A stretch of 22,587 bases of DNA, taken from an uncultured Clostridia bacterium. Its GTDB lineage: Bacteria > Bacillota > Clostridia > Oscillospirales > Ruminococcaceae. The notes under the pieces are model-generated. The model saw only the letters and a list, made by a program, of their open reading frames with translations, did not search any database and was not told the DNA's origin. Below, one piece after another: positions 6,457 to 13,672 of this stretch (position 1 is the stretch's first letter; each line of letters opens with the position of its first letter). The translations under genes and the position numbers were made by a program. The stretch covers positions 1 through 22,587 of the forward strand of contig CAMWRN010000009.1 of NCBI GenBank assembly GCA_947176675.1. The letters are read 5' to 3'.

Positions 6457-7101
6457 ATGACAAAGGCAATCATCGGCAGAAAAATCGGTATGACACAGAT
6501 TTTCGATGAAGCAACAAACAAGGTCATTCCCTTGACCGTCGTTGAAGCGGGTCCCTGTGTTGTCGTTCAGAAGAAAACAGTTGAGAACGACGGCTACAGC
6601 GCAGTTCAGCTCGGCTTCGGCGATATGAGGGAAAAGCTTGCGAACAAGCCCATCAAGGGTCACTTCGCAAAGGCTGACGTGGCTATCAAGAGAACTCTCA
6701 AAGAGTTCAGACTTGACGGTGCGGAGGACATGGAGGTAGGCGCAATCCTGAAGGCTGACTCCTTTGCTGAGGGAGACATCGTTGATGTTTCCGGCACATC
6801 AAAGGGTAAGGGCTTCCAGGGCACTATCAAGAGAAACAACAACTCCAGACTGAAGGAGACCCACGGTTCGGGTCCTGTACACAGACACGCAGGCTCTATG
6901 GGAGCTTGTTCCTCCCCTTCCCGTATCTACAAGGGCAAGGCACTTCCCGGTCATATGGGCAGTGAAAAGGTAACAGTACAGAATCTTCAGATCGTCAAGG
7001 TTGACGCAGAAAACAATCTTATCGCGGTCAGAGGCGCGATCCCCGGACCCAAGAACGGGATCGTTACTATCTGCGACTGCGTAAAAAAGAAAAAGGCTTA
7101 A
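6457..7101 (+). CDS. rplC: 50S ribosomal protein L3
   Basis: L3 is an early assembly protein near the peptidyl transferase centre. The 214-aa protein starts with KAIIGRKIGMTQIF and has the conserved loop with HGSGPVHRHAGSMG and the segment GKALPGHMGSEKVTVQN. Its length is typical of the family. AAAGGAGG at 6442-6449 precedes the ATG. It follows rpsJ after an 85-bp gap containing a hairpin, and rplD begins 18 bp downstream. Confidence 0.97.
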   Translation: MTKAIIGRKIGMTQIFDEATNKVIPLTVVEAGPCVVVQKKTVENDGYSAVQLGFGDMREKLANKPIKGHFAKADVAIKRTLKEFRLDGAEDMEVGAILKADSFAEGDIVDVSGTSKGKGFQGTIKRNNNSRLKETHGSGPVHRHAGSMGACSSPSRIYKGKALPGHMGSEKVTVQNLQIVKVDAENNLIAVRGAIPGPKNGIVTICDCVKKKKA

Positions 7102-7119
7102 TGGAAGGAGGAAGCAGTA

Positions 7120-7746
7120 ATGCCCAGTATTAAAGTTCTGGATATGACAGGCAAAGAGGTTTCGGATATCGAGCTGTCGGACGCTGTTTTCGGCATAACT
7201 CCAAACGAGTCTGCTATGCACACAATGGTTGTGAATTATCTCGCTAACCAGAGACAGGGTACACAGTCCACACTCACCCGCACAGAGGTAAGAGGCGGCG
7301 GAAGAAAGCCCTGGAGACAGAAGGGCACCGGTCATGCAAGACAGGGTTCCACACGTGCTCCTCAGTGGACACACGGCGGCGTGGCTCTCGGACCCAAGCC
7401 CAGAAGCTACCGCTTCACGGTAAACAAGAAGCTTAAGAGACTGGCTATGAAGTCCGCTCTTTCGACTAAGGTCATCGACAACAATATCATTGTTCTCGAC
7501 GATATCAAAATGAACGAATACAAGACCAAGACCGTTGTTGAAATGCTCAAGGCAGTTAATCCCGACGGAGCTAAGGCTCTCATCGTAATGCCCGAGGTAA
7601 ACAGCTTCGTTGTAAAGAGCGCGGCTAACATTCCCGGCGTAAAGACTGCACTTGTAAACACCATCAACGTTTACGACATCCTCAACTACGATAAGTTCAT
7701 CGTTGTTAAGGACGCGGTCGCTAAGATCGAGGAGGTGTACGCATAA
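7120..7746 (+). CDS. rplD: 50S ribosomal protein L4
   Basis: L4 lines the peptide exit tunnel through an extended loop, seen here as residues around 43-85 with GGGRKPWRQKGTGHARQG. The 208-aa length is typical. In gammaproteobacteria L4 represses its own operon by binding the S10 leader; whether it does so here is unknown. GGAAGGAGG precedes the start. The stop overlaps the rplW start by one base (TAATG), so the two are coupled. Confidence 0.97.
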   Translation: MPSIKVLDMTGKEVSDIELSDAVFGITPNESAMHTMVVNYLANQRQGTQSTLTRTEVRGGGRKPWRQKGTGHARQGSTRAPQWTHGGVALGPKPRSYRFTVNKKLKRLAMKSALSTKVIDNNIIVLDDIKMNEYKTKTVVEMLKAVNPDGAKALIVMPEVNSFVVKSAANIPGVKTALVNTINVYDILNYDKFIVVKDAVAKIEEVYA

Positions 7747-8036
7747 TGATCGCACAGGATATTGTGATAAAGCCCATCATCACTGAAAAGAGCATGGAGG
7801 GTCTTCAGGAAAGCAAGTACACCTTTAAGGTTGCCAAGAATGCCAACAAGATCGAAATCGCTAAAGCGGTTGAGGAACTTTTCGGCGTTAAGGTCGCTAA
7901 GGTAAACACCATGAACGTAAGAGGCAGATCCAGAAGAATGGGTATGCACAGAGGCTTTACTCCCGATTGGAAGAAAGCTATCGTTACTCTTACCGAGGAT
8001 TCCAAGACAATTGAATTCTTCGACGGCATGATGTAA
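7746..8036 (+). CDS. rplW: 50S ribosomal protein L23
   Basis: L23 lies at the peptide tunnel exit and docks signal recognition particle and trigger factor. The 96-aa protein has the family features IIKPIITEKSM-like near the start (IVIKPIITEKS), VEELFGVKVAKVNTMN, and an Arg/Lys-rich loop. GGAGGTG at 7731-7737, inside the end of rplD, serves as ribosome binding site. The 202-bp gap that follows is unusually long for this operon. Confidence 0.96.
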   Translation: MIAQDIVIKPIITEKSMEGLQESKYTFKVAKNANKIEIAKAVEELFGVKVAKVNTMNVRGRSRRMGMHRGFTPDWKKAIVTLTEDSKTIEFFDGMM

Positions 8037-8238
8037 GCGGGCGGGGAGCCCCCGCGGGTTGAGTCACCCCCACAGTTGGATATCAGGATATGCAACTGTG
8101 TTTGGCCCCCTCAAGGGGGCGGGCAGCAAAATGTGGGCAGGCGAAAATATCTCACCTCTTACATCTAAAAGGTATGCGCTATGGAAGAGCAGCTTCCGAA
8201 AAGCATACGAAAAAAACTAAAAAAGGAGATGAACTGCA
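8037..8238 (+). other. hairpin-filled spacer between rplW and rplB
   Basis: There is no supportable gene in this 202-bp gap. Four hairpins are visible: GCGGGG/CCCCGC with a 3-nt loop (8041-8055); CACAGTTG/CAACTGTG with a 14-nt loop (8071-8078/8093-8100); GCCCCC-TCAA-GGGGGC (8105-8120); and GTATGC/GCATAC (8172-8177/8203-8208) enclosing GGAAG/CTTCC (8183-8187/8193-8197). None has a proper T-run, so read-through into rplB is expected. They may act in RNA processing, mRNA stability or autogenous control. Confidence 0.55.
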
Positions 8239-9072
8239 ATGGCTATCAAATCATACAAGCCTACGACGCCCTCAAGACGTCAGATGACTGTTACCGATTA
8301 CAGCTGCCTTTCCAAGGTTGAGCCCGAGAAGAGCCTTCTTGCTCCTCTTAAGAAGACCGCAGGCAGAAACAGCTACGGCAGAATCACCGTTCGTCACAGA
8401 GGCGGCGGAAACAGAAGAAAATACAGAATTATCGACTTCAAGAGAGATAAGCAGGGTATGAACGCCACTGTTCTCACTCTTGAGTACGATCCCAACAGAA
8501 GCGCTTTCATCGCTCTCGTTCAGTACGAGGACGGCGAAAAGAGATATATCATTGCTCCCAACGGTCTTGCTGTCGGCGATACCGTTACAAGCGGTTCTCA
8601 CGCAGATATCAAGCCCGGCAACGCTCTGGCGCTCTGCGATATCCCCGTGGGTACTTTTATCCACAACATTGAGCTTTATCCCGGCAAGGGCGCACAGCTT
8701 GTACGTTCCGCAGGAAATATGGCTCAGCTCATGGGCAAGGAGGAGACCTACGTTCTTGTAAGACTTCCTTCCGGCGAAATGAGAAAGATCCCCGCTAACT
8801 GCATGGCTTCCATCGGTCAGGTCTCCAACATAGACCACGAGAACGTAAGCCTCGGTAAGGCAGGTAAGACACGTCATCTGGGTATCAGACCTACAGTCCG
8901 CGGTTCTGTCATGAACCCCTGCGACCACCCCCACGGCGGTGGTGAAGGTAAGTCTCCCGTTGGCCGTCCCGGACCTGTTACTCCTTGGGGCAAGCCCGCT
9001 CTCGGTTACAAGACCAGAAAGCAGCACCACCGTACAGACAAGTTTATCGTTAAGAGAAGAAACGGTAAGTAA
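8239..9072 (+). CDS. rplB: 50S ribosomal protein L2
   Basis: L2 is essential for subunit association and peptidyl transfer. The 277-aa protein shows the RNA-binding segment GRITVRHRGGGNRRKYR, the C-terminal NPCDHPHGGGEGKSPVGRP loop with the conserved histidines near residue 230, and a basic tail ending RRNGK. Cys replaces the usual Val in NPVDHPHGG, which is a tolerated variant. AAAAGGAG lies about 11 nt before the ATG. The gene is flanked on both sides by long structured spacers. Confidence 0.97.
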   Translation: MAIKSYKPTTPSRRQMTVTDYSCLSKVEPEKSLLAPLKKTAGRNSYGRITVRHRGGGNRRKYRIIDFKRDKQGMNATVLTLEYDPNRSAFIALVQYEDGEKRYIIAPNGLAVGDTVTSGSHADIKPGNALALCDIPVGTFIHNIELYPGKGAQLVRSAGNMAQLMGKEETYVLVRLPSGEMRKIPANCMASIGQVSNIDHENVSLGKAGKTRHLGIRPTVRGSVMNPCDHPHGGGEGKSPVGRPGPVTPWGKPALGYKTRKQHHRTDKFIVKRRNGK

Positions 9073-9238
9073 GTCACGGAGACCCACGGGATTATTTCCG
9101 CGGAAATGTTGCGCGGCTTAAGCTGCGTTTCACCAAAATGAATATTCGGTCATAAGACCGACTCATTGAAATCATAAAGAGGGATGTGGGGGACACCCCC
9201 GCACATCTTGCCTCGTAAATATGAGAGGAGGAAAACCA
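9073..9238 (+). other. hairpin-filled spacer between rplB and rpsS
   Basis: No gene is supportable in this 166-bp gap. In order it holds the perfect palindrome ATTTCCGCGGAAAT (9094-9107); a 7-bp stem with a TTAA loop (9111-9117/9122-9128); TCGGTC-ATAA-GACCGA (9146-9161); and a G/C hairpin with GATGTG/CACATC outside and GGGG/CCCC inside (9183-9207). The last ends about 20 nt before the rpsS ribosome binding site. There are no T-runs, so these are not standard terminators. Confidence 0.55.
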
Positions 9239-9520
9239 ATGAGCAGAAGCGTTAAAAAGGGACCATACGTCCAGGAGGTCCTTCTTAAAAGAGTTATCGC
9301 TATGAACGAAGCGGGCGAGAAAAAGGTTCTCAAGACATGGAGCCGTTCTTCCACAATTTACCCCGATTTCGTTGGTCATACCTTTGCCGTTCATGACGGC
9401 AGAAAGCACGTTCCCGTATACGTTACGGAAGACATGGTAGGTCACAAGCTGGGCGAATTCGCTCCCACAAGGACTTACAAGGGACACGCAGGTTCCAAAG
9501 TTTCCAACAACGGTAAATAA
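9239..9520 (+). CDS. rpsS: 30S ribosomal protein S19
   Basis: S19 sits in the 30S head next to S13 and contacts tRNA. The 93-aa protein begins SRSVKKGPYV and contains WSRSSTIYPDFVGHTFAVHDG and the HKLGEFAPTRTY motif near the C-terminus. I chose the ATG at 9239 because it follows GAGGAGG by the usual spacing and gives the exact family length; an upstream in-frame ATG at 9221 overlaps the ribosome binding site. Confidence 0.97.
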   Translation: MSRSVKKGPYVQEVLLKRVIAMNEAGEKKVLKTWSRSSTIYPDFVGHTFAVHDGRKHVPVYVTEDMVGHKLGEFAPTRTYKGHAGSKVSNNGK

Positions 9521-9543
9521 TAAGGCAGAGAGGAGAATTTATA

Positions 9544-9879
9544 ATGGAAGCAAGAGCATATCTTAAAAATGCTCGCATTGCGCCGAGAAAGGTTCAGATC
9601 GTTCTCGACCTCATCAGAGGAAAGGACGTTGAAACAGCTATGGCGATTCTGCAGCACACACCTAAATCTGCCTGTGAATACCTGGAGAAGCTTCTGAAGT
9701 CCGCAGTAGCAAACGCTGAGAACAACTTCGGAATGGATAAGGATAACCTTTACGTTTCCGAATGCTTCGTTTGCCCCGGTCCTATCATGAAGAGAATCAT
9801 GCCCAGAGCACAAGGCAGGGCGTTCCGCATACTCAAGAGAACTTCCCATGTTACTCTTGCAGTAAAGGAAAAAGAATAA
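9544..9879 (+). CDS. rplV: 50S ribosomal protein L22
   Basis: L22 contacts all domains of 23S rRNA and forms part of the exit tunnel constriction. The 111-aa protein has ARIAPRKVQIVLDLIRGK near the start and the tunnel hairpin MPRAQGRAFRILKRTSHVTL near the end. Its length is normal. AGAGAGGAG precedes the ATG, 23 bp after rpsS. Confidence 0.97.
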   Translation: MEARAYLKNARIAPRKVQIVLDLIRGKDVETAMAILQHTPKSACEYLEKLLKSAVANAENNFGMDKDNLYVSECFVCPGPIMKRIMPRAQGRAFRILKRTSHVTLAVKEKE

Positions 9880-9901
9880 GTCGAAAGAGGAGGTAAACTA
9901 A

Positions 9902-10672
9902 ATGGGACAGAAGGTTAATCCGCACGGTCTTCGTGTAGGCGTTATTAAAGATTGGGATTCCCGCTGGTTTGCAAACAAGGCAACTTTCGGCGATACTTTG
10001 GTTGAGGACTATAACGTCCGCAACTATATCAAGAAAAACCTTTATGCAGCAGGCGTTCCCCGCATCGAGATCGAAAGATTCGCAGATAAGGTAAGAATTC
10101 ACGTTCACTGCGCTAAGCCCGGTATCGTTATCGGCCGCGGCGGTGAGAATATCGAAAAGCTCCGTCTTGACATCGAAAAGATGATGAAGAAGTCCGTTTC
10201 TATAAATATCGTGGAGGTAAAGTCCCCCGATATGGACGCTCAGCTCGTTGCTGAAAGCATCGCTGCTCAGCTTGAGAACCGTGCTTCCTACAGAAGAGCT
10301 ATGAAGCAGGCCATCGGCAGATCCATGAAGCTTGGAGCTAAGGGCATCAAGGTAATGGTAAGCGGACGTATCGGCGGTGCCGAGATCGCTCGTTCCGAGT
10401 CCTACCATGAGGGTACAATTCCCCTTCAGACTATCCGTGCCGATATTGACTACGGTTTTGCAGAGGCTGCCACAACCTATGGCAGAATCGGCGTTAAGGT
10501 TTGGATCTACAAGGGCGAAGTTCTCAAGGGCGACGTTGCCAAGGCAAGAGTCATGGCTGAAAGATCCGAGAGAAAACCCCGCAGAAACAACGATGACAGA
10601 CGCGGCGGCGGAAACCGCGGCGATCGCAGAGATCGTGCACCCCGCAGAGATAGAGAAGGAGGTAATCAGTAA
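9902..10672 (+). CDS. rpsC: 30S ribosomal protein S3 with long basic tail
   Basis: S3 lies at the mRNA entry channel and helps helicase activity. The N-terminus GQKVNPHGLRVG, the KH-domain GXXG region IVIGRGGENIEKL and the C-terminal domain with RADIDYGFAEA are all present. The 256-aa protein ends in a low-complexity tail (about 220-256) rich in Arg, Gly and Asp. The last codons of the tail double as the rplP ribosome binding site (GAAGGAGGTAAT). The stop overlaps the rplP start by one base. Confidence 0.97.
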   Translation: MGQKVNPHGLRVGVIKDWDSRWFANKATFGDTLVEDYNVRNYIKKNLYAAGVPRIEIERFADKVRIHVHCAKPGIVIGRGGENIEKLRLDIEKMMKKSVSINIVEVKSPDMDAQLVAESIAAQLENRASYRRAMKQAIGRSMKLGAKGIKVMVSGRIGGAEIARSESYHEGTIPLQTIRADIDYGFAEAATTYGRIGVKVWIYKGEVLKGDVAKARVMAERSERKPRRNNDDRRGGGNRGDRRDRAPRRDREGGNQ

Positions 10673-11091
10673 TGCTGCTTCCTAAGAGAGTTAAGTACAG
10701 AAGAGTACAGAGAGGCCGCCTTACAGGTAAGGCTTACCGCGGAAACAAGGTTTCCAACGGTGAGTTCGGTTTGCAGGCTCTTGAGCCCGCTTGGATCACT
10801 TCCAACCAGATCGAGGCTGCCCGTATCGCGATGACCCGTTATATCAAGAGAGGCGGTCAGGTTTGGATCAAAATATTCCCCGACAAGCCTATCACCGAGA
10901 AGCCTGCCGAGACCCGAATGGGTTCAGGTAAAGGTTCACCCGAGTACTGGGTAGCTGTTGTTAAGCCGGGCAGAGTTATGTTTGAGATTGCCGGCGTAAA
11001 CGAGGAGATTGCAAGAGAGGCTATGCGTCTTGCTATGCACAAGCTTCCCATCAAGTGTAAGTTTGTTAAGAAAGAGGAGGCGAGCGAATAA
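10672..11091 (+). CDS. rplP: 50S ribosomal protein L16
   Basis: L16 helps position tRNA in the A site and is a late assembly protein. The 139-aa protein starts MLLPKRVKYRRVQRGR and contains PDKPITEKPAETRMGSGKG and the conserved VKPGRVMFEI segment. Both ends overlap neighbouring genes by one base (TAATG), so it is coupled to rpsC and rpmC. Confidence 0.97.
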   Translation: MLLPKRVKYRRVQRGRLTGKAYRGNKVSNGEFGLQALEPAWITSNQIEAARIAMTRYIKRGGQVWIKIFPDKPITEKPAETRMGSGKGSPEYWVAVVKPGRVMFEIAGVNEEIAREAMRLAMHKLPIKCKFVKKEEASE

Positions 11092-11288
11092 TGAAGGCTG
11101 CGGAAGTTAGAGATATGACTACTCTTGAGCTTGACAACAAGCTTGCCGACCTGAAGAAGGAGCTTTTCGCCCTTCGCTTTCAGCACGCTGTAAATCAGCT
11201 CGACAACCCTACGCGTCTCAAGGCTGTGAAGAAGGACATTGCGAGAATAAAGACTATTCTCCGCGAGCGTTCCGGTTCAGAGCAGTAA
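11091..11288 (+). CDS. rpmC: 50S ribosomal protein L29
   Basis: L29 is a small two-helix protein near the tunnel exit beside L23. The 65 residues show the family pattern: an N-terminal helix with LDNKLADLKKELFALRFQ, a turn with NQLDNPTRLK, then a C-terminal helix with KDIARIKTILRER. It starts in the stop codon of rplP and is followed after 19 bp by rpsQ. Confidence 0.96.
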   Translation: MKAAEVRDMTTLELDNKLADLKKELFALRFQHAVNQLDNPTRLKAVKKDIARIKTILRERSGSEQ

Positions 11289-11307
11289 GTGAAGGAGGGA
11301 AACAAAA

Positions 11308-11565
11308 ATGGCTGAAAGAAATCTCAGAAAAACCAGAGTTGGCAAGGTAGTTTCCAATAAGATGGACAAAACCATTGTTGTTGCTATTGTTGATAACGTA
11401 CAGCACCCTCTGTACAAGAAGATCATCAAGAGAACGATCAAGCTTAAGGCTCACGACGAAAACAACACCTGCAATATCGGCGATCGCGTTGAGATCATGG
11501 AGACCCGTCCTATTTCCAAGGACAAGAGATGGCGTCTCGTTAAGGTTATCGAGCAGGCTAAGTAA
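11308..11565 (+). CDS. rpsQ: 30S ribosomal protein S17
   Basis: S17 is a primary 16S-binding OB-fold protein. The 85-aa sequence has the hallmark pattern RVGKVVSNKMDKTIVV, HPLYKKIIKRT and IMETRPISKDKRWRLV. Its length is typical. AAGGAGGG lies before the ATG. It is the last gene of the S10 segment; the gap before rplN marks the old S10/spc boundary. Confidence 0.97.
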   Translation: MAERNLRKTRVGKVVSNKMDKTIVVAIVDNVQHPLYKKIIKRTIKLKAHDENNTCNIGDRVEIMETRPISKDKRWRLVKVIEQAK

Positions 11566-11744
11566 GGTGCGGAACAAATGCTGTCCGGTTGTATGCTTGT
11601 AAAAGCGATACGCACGGATACGTTGGACATCGTCCGTACAGTCAAACTAAAATATCTATGTGGCAGGGCAGTAAAGAAGCTTTGAGGCGGGATAAGCCTC
11701 TCGCTTCTTGACCTCTTGCTTCCGGTAGAGAGGAGAATAAAGCT
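11566..11744 (+). promoter_or_regulatory. structured S10/spc boundary upstream of rplN
   Basis: This 179-bp gap lacks a gene. It contains a hairpin with a GTAA (GNRA) loop (11591-11611), a small GGAC/GTCC hairpin (11625-11635), and a two-tier hairpin with AAGAAGC/GCTTCTT (11674-11680/11703-11709) around GAGGC/GCCTC. CCTCT (11712-11716) can then pair with AGAGG (11729-11733), which is part of the rplN ribosome binding site. That suggests translational control of rplN. A weak internal promoter (TTGGAC at 11623, TAAAAT at 11648) has a poor 19-bp spacer. Confidence 0.5.
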
Positions 11745-12113
11745 ATGATTCAGATGCAGACTTATCTGAAAGTCGCTGATAACACGGGCGCAAAAGAACT
11801 CATGTGTATCAGAGTTCTGGGTGGCACCCGCAGAAGATATGCTAACATCGGCGATGTTGTGGTTGCTTCCGTCAAGAAAGCAACACCAGGCGGCGTTGTT
11901 AAAAAAGGCGACGTTGTTAAGGCAGTTATCGTTCGTTCCGCAAAGGGTCTCCGCCGCGAGGACGGAACCTATATTCGTTTCGACGAGAACGCTGCCGTTA
12001 TTATCAAGGAAGACAAAAACCCCAGAGGTACCCGTATTTTTGGACCTGTTGCCCGTGAGCTCAGAGATAAGGATTATATGAAGATCCTTTCGCTTGCTCC
12101 CGAGGTTCTGTAA
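11745..12113 (+). CDS. rplN: 50S ribosomal protein L14
   Basis: L14 lies at the subunit interface and contacts L19 and 16S rRNA. The 122-aa protein has the start MIQMQTYLKVADNTGAK, the central segment GDVVVASVKKATPGG and the C-terminal pattern NPRGTRIFGPVARELRD. Length is exact for the family. Its ribosome binding site AGAGGAG can be paired by an upstream CCTCT. rplX follows after 15 bp. Confidence 0.97.
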   Translation: MIQMQTYLKVADNTGAKELMCIRVLGGTRRRYANIGDVVVASVKKATPGGVVKKGDVVKAVIVRSAKGLRREDGTYIRFDENAAVIIKEDKNPRGTRIFGPVARELRDKDYMKILSLAPEVL

Positions 12114-12128
12114 GGAGGCGTTACGGCT

Positions 12129-12452
12129 ATGAATAATCTGCACGTTAAAACGGGCGATACCGTCGTTATCCTGTCCGGCAAGGACAAGGGCAAGCAGGGA
12201 AAAGTCCTTGAGGTATCCCCTAAGGAGAAAAAAGTTATCGTTGAGGGTCTCAACATTGTTACAAAGCACGTTAAACCCAGACAGATGGGTCAGCAGGGCG
12301 GCATCGTAAAGTGCGAAGCTCCCCTCTATGCGTCAAAGGTTATGGCTGTATGCCCCAAGTGCGGCAAGCCCACAAGGCAGGCTCACAAGATCGAGGCTGA
12401 CGGCTCTAAGGTAAGAGTATGCAAGCACGCAGACTGCGGCAAAGCTTATTAA
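12129..12452 (+). CDS. rplX: 50S ribosomal protein L24, cysteine-bearing
   Basis: L24 initiates 50S assembly through a KOW domain, here residues 5-35 with VKTGDTVVILSGKDKGKQGK. The 107-aa protein includes NIVTKHVKPRQMGQQGGI and a C-terminal ribbon with Cys75 and Cys78 (CPKC) and Cys98 and Cys103. The second pair is spaced CxxxxC rather than the usual CxxC, so the metal site may be modified. It lies between rplN and rplE in the standard order. Confidence 0.95.
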   Translation: MNNLHVKTGDTVVILSGKDKGKQGKVLEVSPKEKKVIVEGLNIVTKHVKPRQMGQQGGIVKCEAPLYASKVMAVCPKCGKPTRQAHKIEADGSKVRVCKHADCGKAY

Positions 12453-12470
12453 GGAAAGGAGTTAATTGAT

Positions 12471-13013
12471 ATGGCATCTAATCTTAAGGAACTCTATGTC
12501 AGCACAGTGGCTCCCGCTTTAATGAAAAAGTTCGGCTACAAAAGCGTTATGCAGATTCCTAAAATCGATAAGGTCGTTATCAACGTCGGCGCGGGCGAAG
12601 CTAAGGAAAACGCCAAGGTCATCGACGCTATCATGACCGATCTCGCCGCTATCACCGGTCAGAAGCCCGTGGTATGCCGCGCTAAGAAATCCGTCGCGAA
12701 CTTCAAGCTCCGCGAGGGTATGCCTATCGGCGTTAAGGTAACGCTCAGAAGCGAAAAAATGTATGAATTCCTTGACAGACTCTTCAATGTTGCGTTCCCA
12801 CGTGTACGTGACTTCAGAGGCATCAACGGAAATTCCTTCGACGGAAGAGGAAACTACTCCACAGGTATCAAGGAGCAGCTTATTTTCCCCGAGATCGAGT
12901 ACGATAAGATCGATAAGGTTCGCGGCATGGATATCAACATCATCACTACCGCAAACACCGACGAGGAGGCAAAGGCTCTGCTGGAGCTGATGGGCGCTCC
13001 TTTCGCAAAGTAA
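12471..13013 (+). CDS. rplE: 50S ribosomal protein L5
   Basis: L5 binds 5S rRNA in the central protuberance. The 180-aa sequence shows QIPKIDKVVINVGAGEA, TGQKPVVCRAKKSVANFKLR, FRGINGNSFDGRGNYS and the end LLELMGAPF, all typical. AAGGAG precedes the ATG, and rpsZ follows after 18 bp. Confidence 0.97.
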   Translation: MASNLKELYVSTVAPALMKKFGYKSVMQIPKIDKVVINVGAGEAKENAKVIDAIMTDLAAITGQKPVVCRAKKSVANFKLREGMPIGVKVTLRSEKMYEFLDRLFNVAFPRVRDFRGINGNSFDGRGNYSTGIKEQLIFPEIEYDKIDKVRGMDINIITTANTDEEAKALLELMGAPFAK

Positions 13014-13031
13014 TAAGGGAGGGATATTCAA

Positions 13032-13217
13032 ATGGCTAAAACGTCTATGAAGATAAAGCAGCAGAGAACTCCTAAGTACAGCACAAGAGCTTACAACAGA
13101 TGCAAGATCTGCGGCAGACCTCACGCTTATATGAGAAAATTCGGCATCTGCCGTATCTGCTTCAGGGAGCTTGCTCACAGCGGTCAGATTCCCGGCGTGA
13201 AGAAAGCAAGCTGGTAA
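13032..13217 (+). CDS. rpsZ: 30S ribosomal protein S14, zinc-binding type Z
   Basis: This is the short S14 found in Gram-positives and many other bacteria. The 61 residues hold a zinc site of Cys24, Cys27, Cys40 and Cys43 (CKIC...CRIC) and end KKASW, as expected. It belongs to the 30S head. A zinc-free paralogue is often kept elsewhere for zinc starvation and cannot be assessed here. GGAGGG lies before the ATG. Confidence 0.97.
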   Translation: MAKTSMKIKQQRTPKYSTRAYNRCKICGRPHAYMRKFGICRICFRELAHSGQIPGVKKASW

Positions 13218-13261
13218 TCCCGCCGACGCGCTGTTTTACTAATTAAAGGAGGTTAACCGTT

Positions 13262-13660
13262 ATGCAAATCACAGATACAATTGCGGACATTCTTACGAGA
13301 ATTCGCAACGCCAATTCCGCAAAGCACGCAACAGTTGACGTTCCCGCTTCCAATATGAAGAAGTCTATCGCTCAGATCCTTGTTGACGAGGGATACATCA
13401 AGAGCTTTCAGATAATCGACGACGGAAAGCAGGGAATCATCAGAATTACGCTGAAGTACGGCGAGAACAAGTCCCAGGTCATCACAGGTCTGAGAAGAGT
13501 TTCCAAGCCCGGACTTCGTATTTATTCAAGCTGCGAGGATATGCCCAAGGTTATGAAGGGTCTCGGTATCGCTATCGTTTCCACTTCCAAGGGCGTTATG
13601 ACCGACAAGAAGGCAAGAGAGCTTCACGTCGGCGGAGAAGTCCTTGCATTCGTATGGTAA
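13262..13660 (+). CDS. rpsH: 30S ribosomal protein S8
   Basis: S8 is a primary 16S binder, and in E. coli it represses the spc operon by binding near rplE. The 132-aa protein starts with DTIADILTRIRNA and has KSIAQILVDEGYI and the C-terminal segment GIAIVSTSKGVMTDKKAR, ending GGEVLAFVW. AAAGGAGG precedes the ATG. No obvious S8-like site was recognised ahead of rplE, where only 18 bp are available. Confidence 0.97.
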   Translation: MQITDTIADILTRIRNANSAKHATVDVPASNMKKSIAQILVDEGYIKSFQIIDDGKQGIIRITLKYGENKSQVITGLRRVSKPGLRIYSSCEDMPKVMKGLGIAIVSTSKGVMTDKKARELHVGGEVLAFVW

Positions 13661-13672
13661 GGAGGAACAGAT

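Noticed and set aside
6799..7755. Long minus-strand open frame (318 codons) across rplC, rplD and rplW
   Set aside because: It lies wholly antisense to certain ribosomal protein genes and has no ribosome binding site. Such frames arise from the strong codon bias of the sense strand.
8105..8120. Intrinsic terminator between rplW and rplB
   Set aside because: The GC stem lacks a following T-run, and termination here would cut off essential genes.
8272..9087. Minus-strand open frame (271 codons) opposite rplB
   Set aside because: Antisense shadow of L2; low-complexity Ser/Val-rich translation and no family features.
11623..11653. Internal promoter for the spc segment
   Set aside because: TTGGAC and TAAAAT are separated by 19 bp, and no extended -10 is present; too weak to call.
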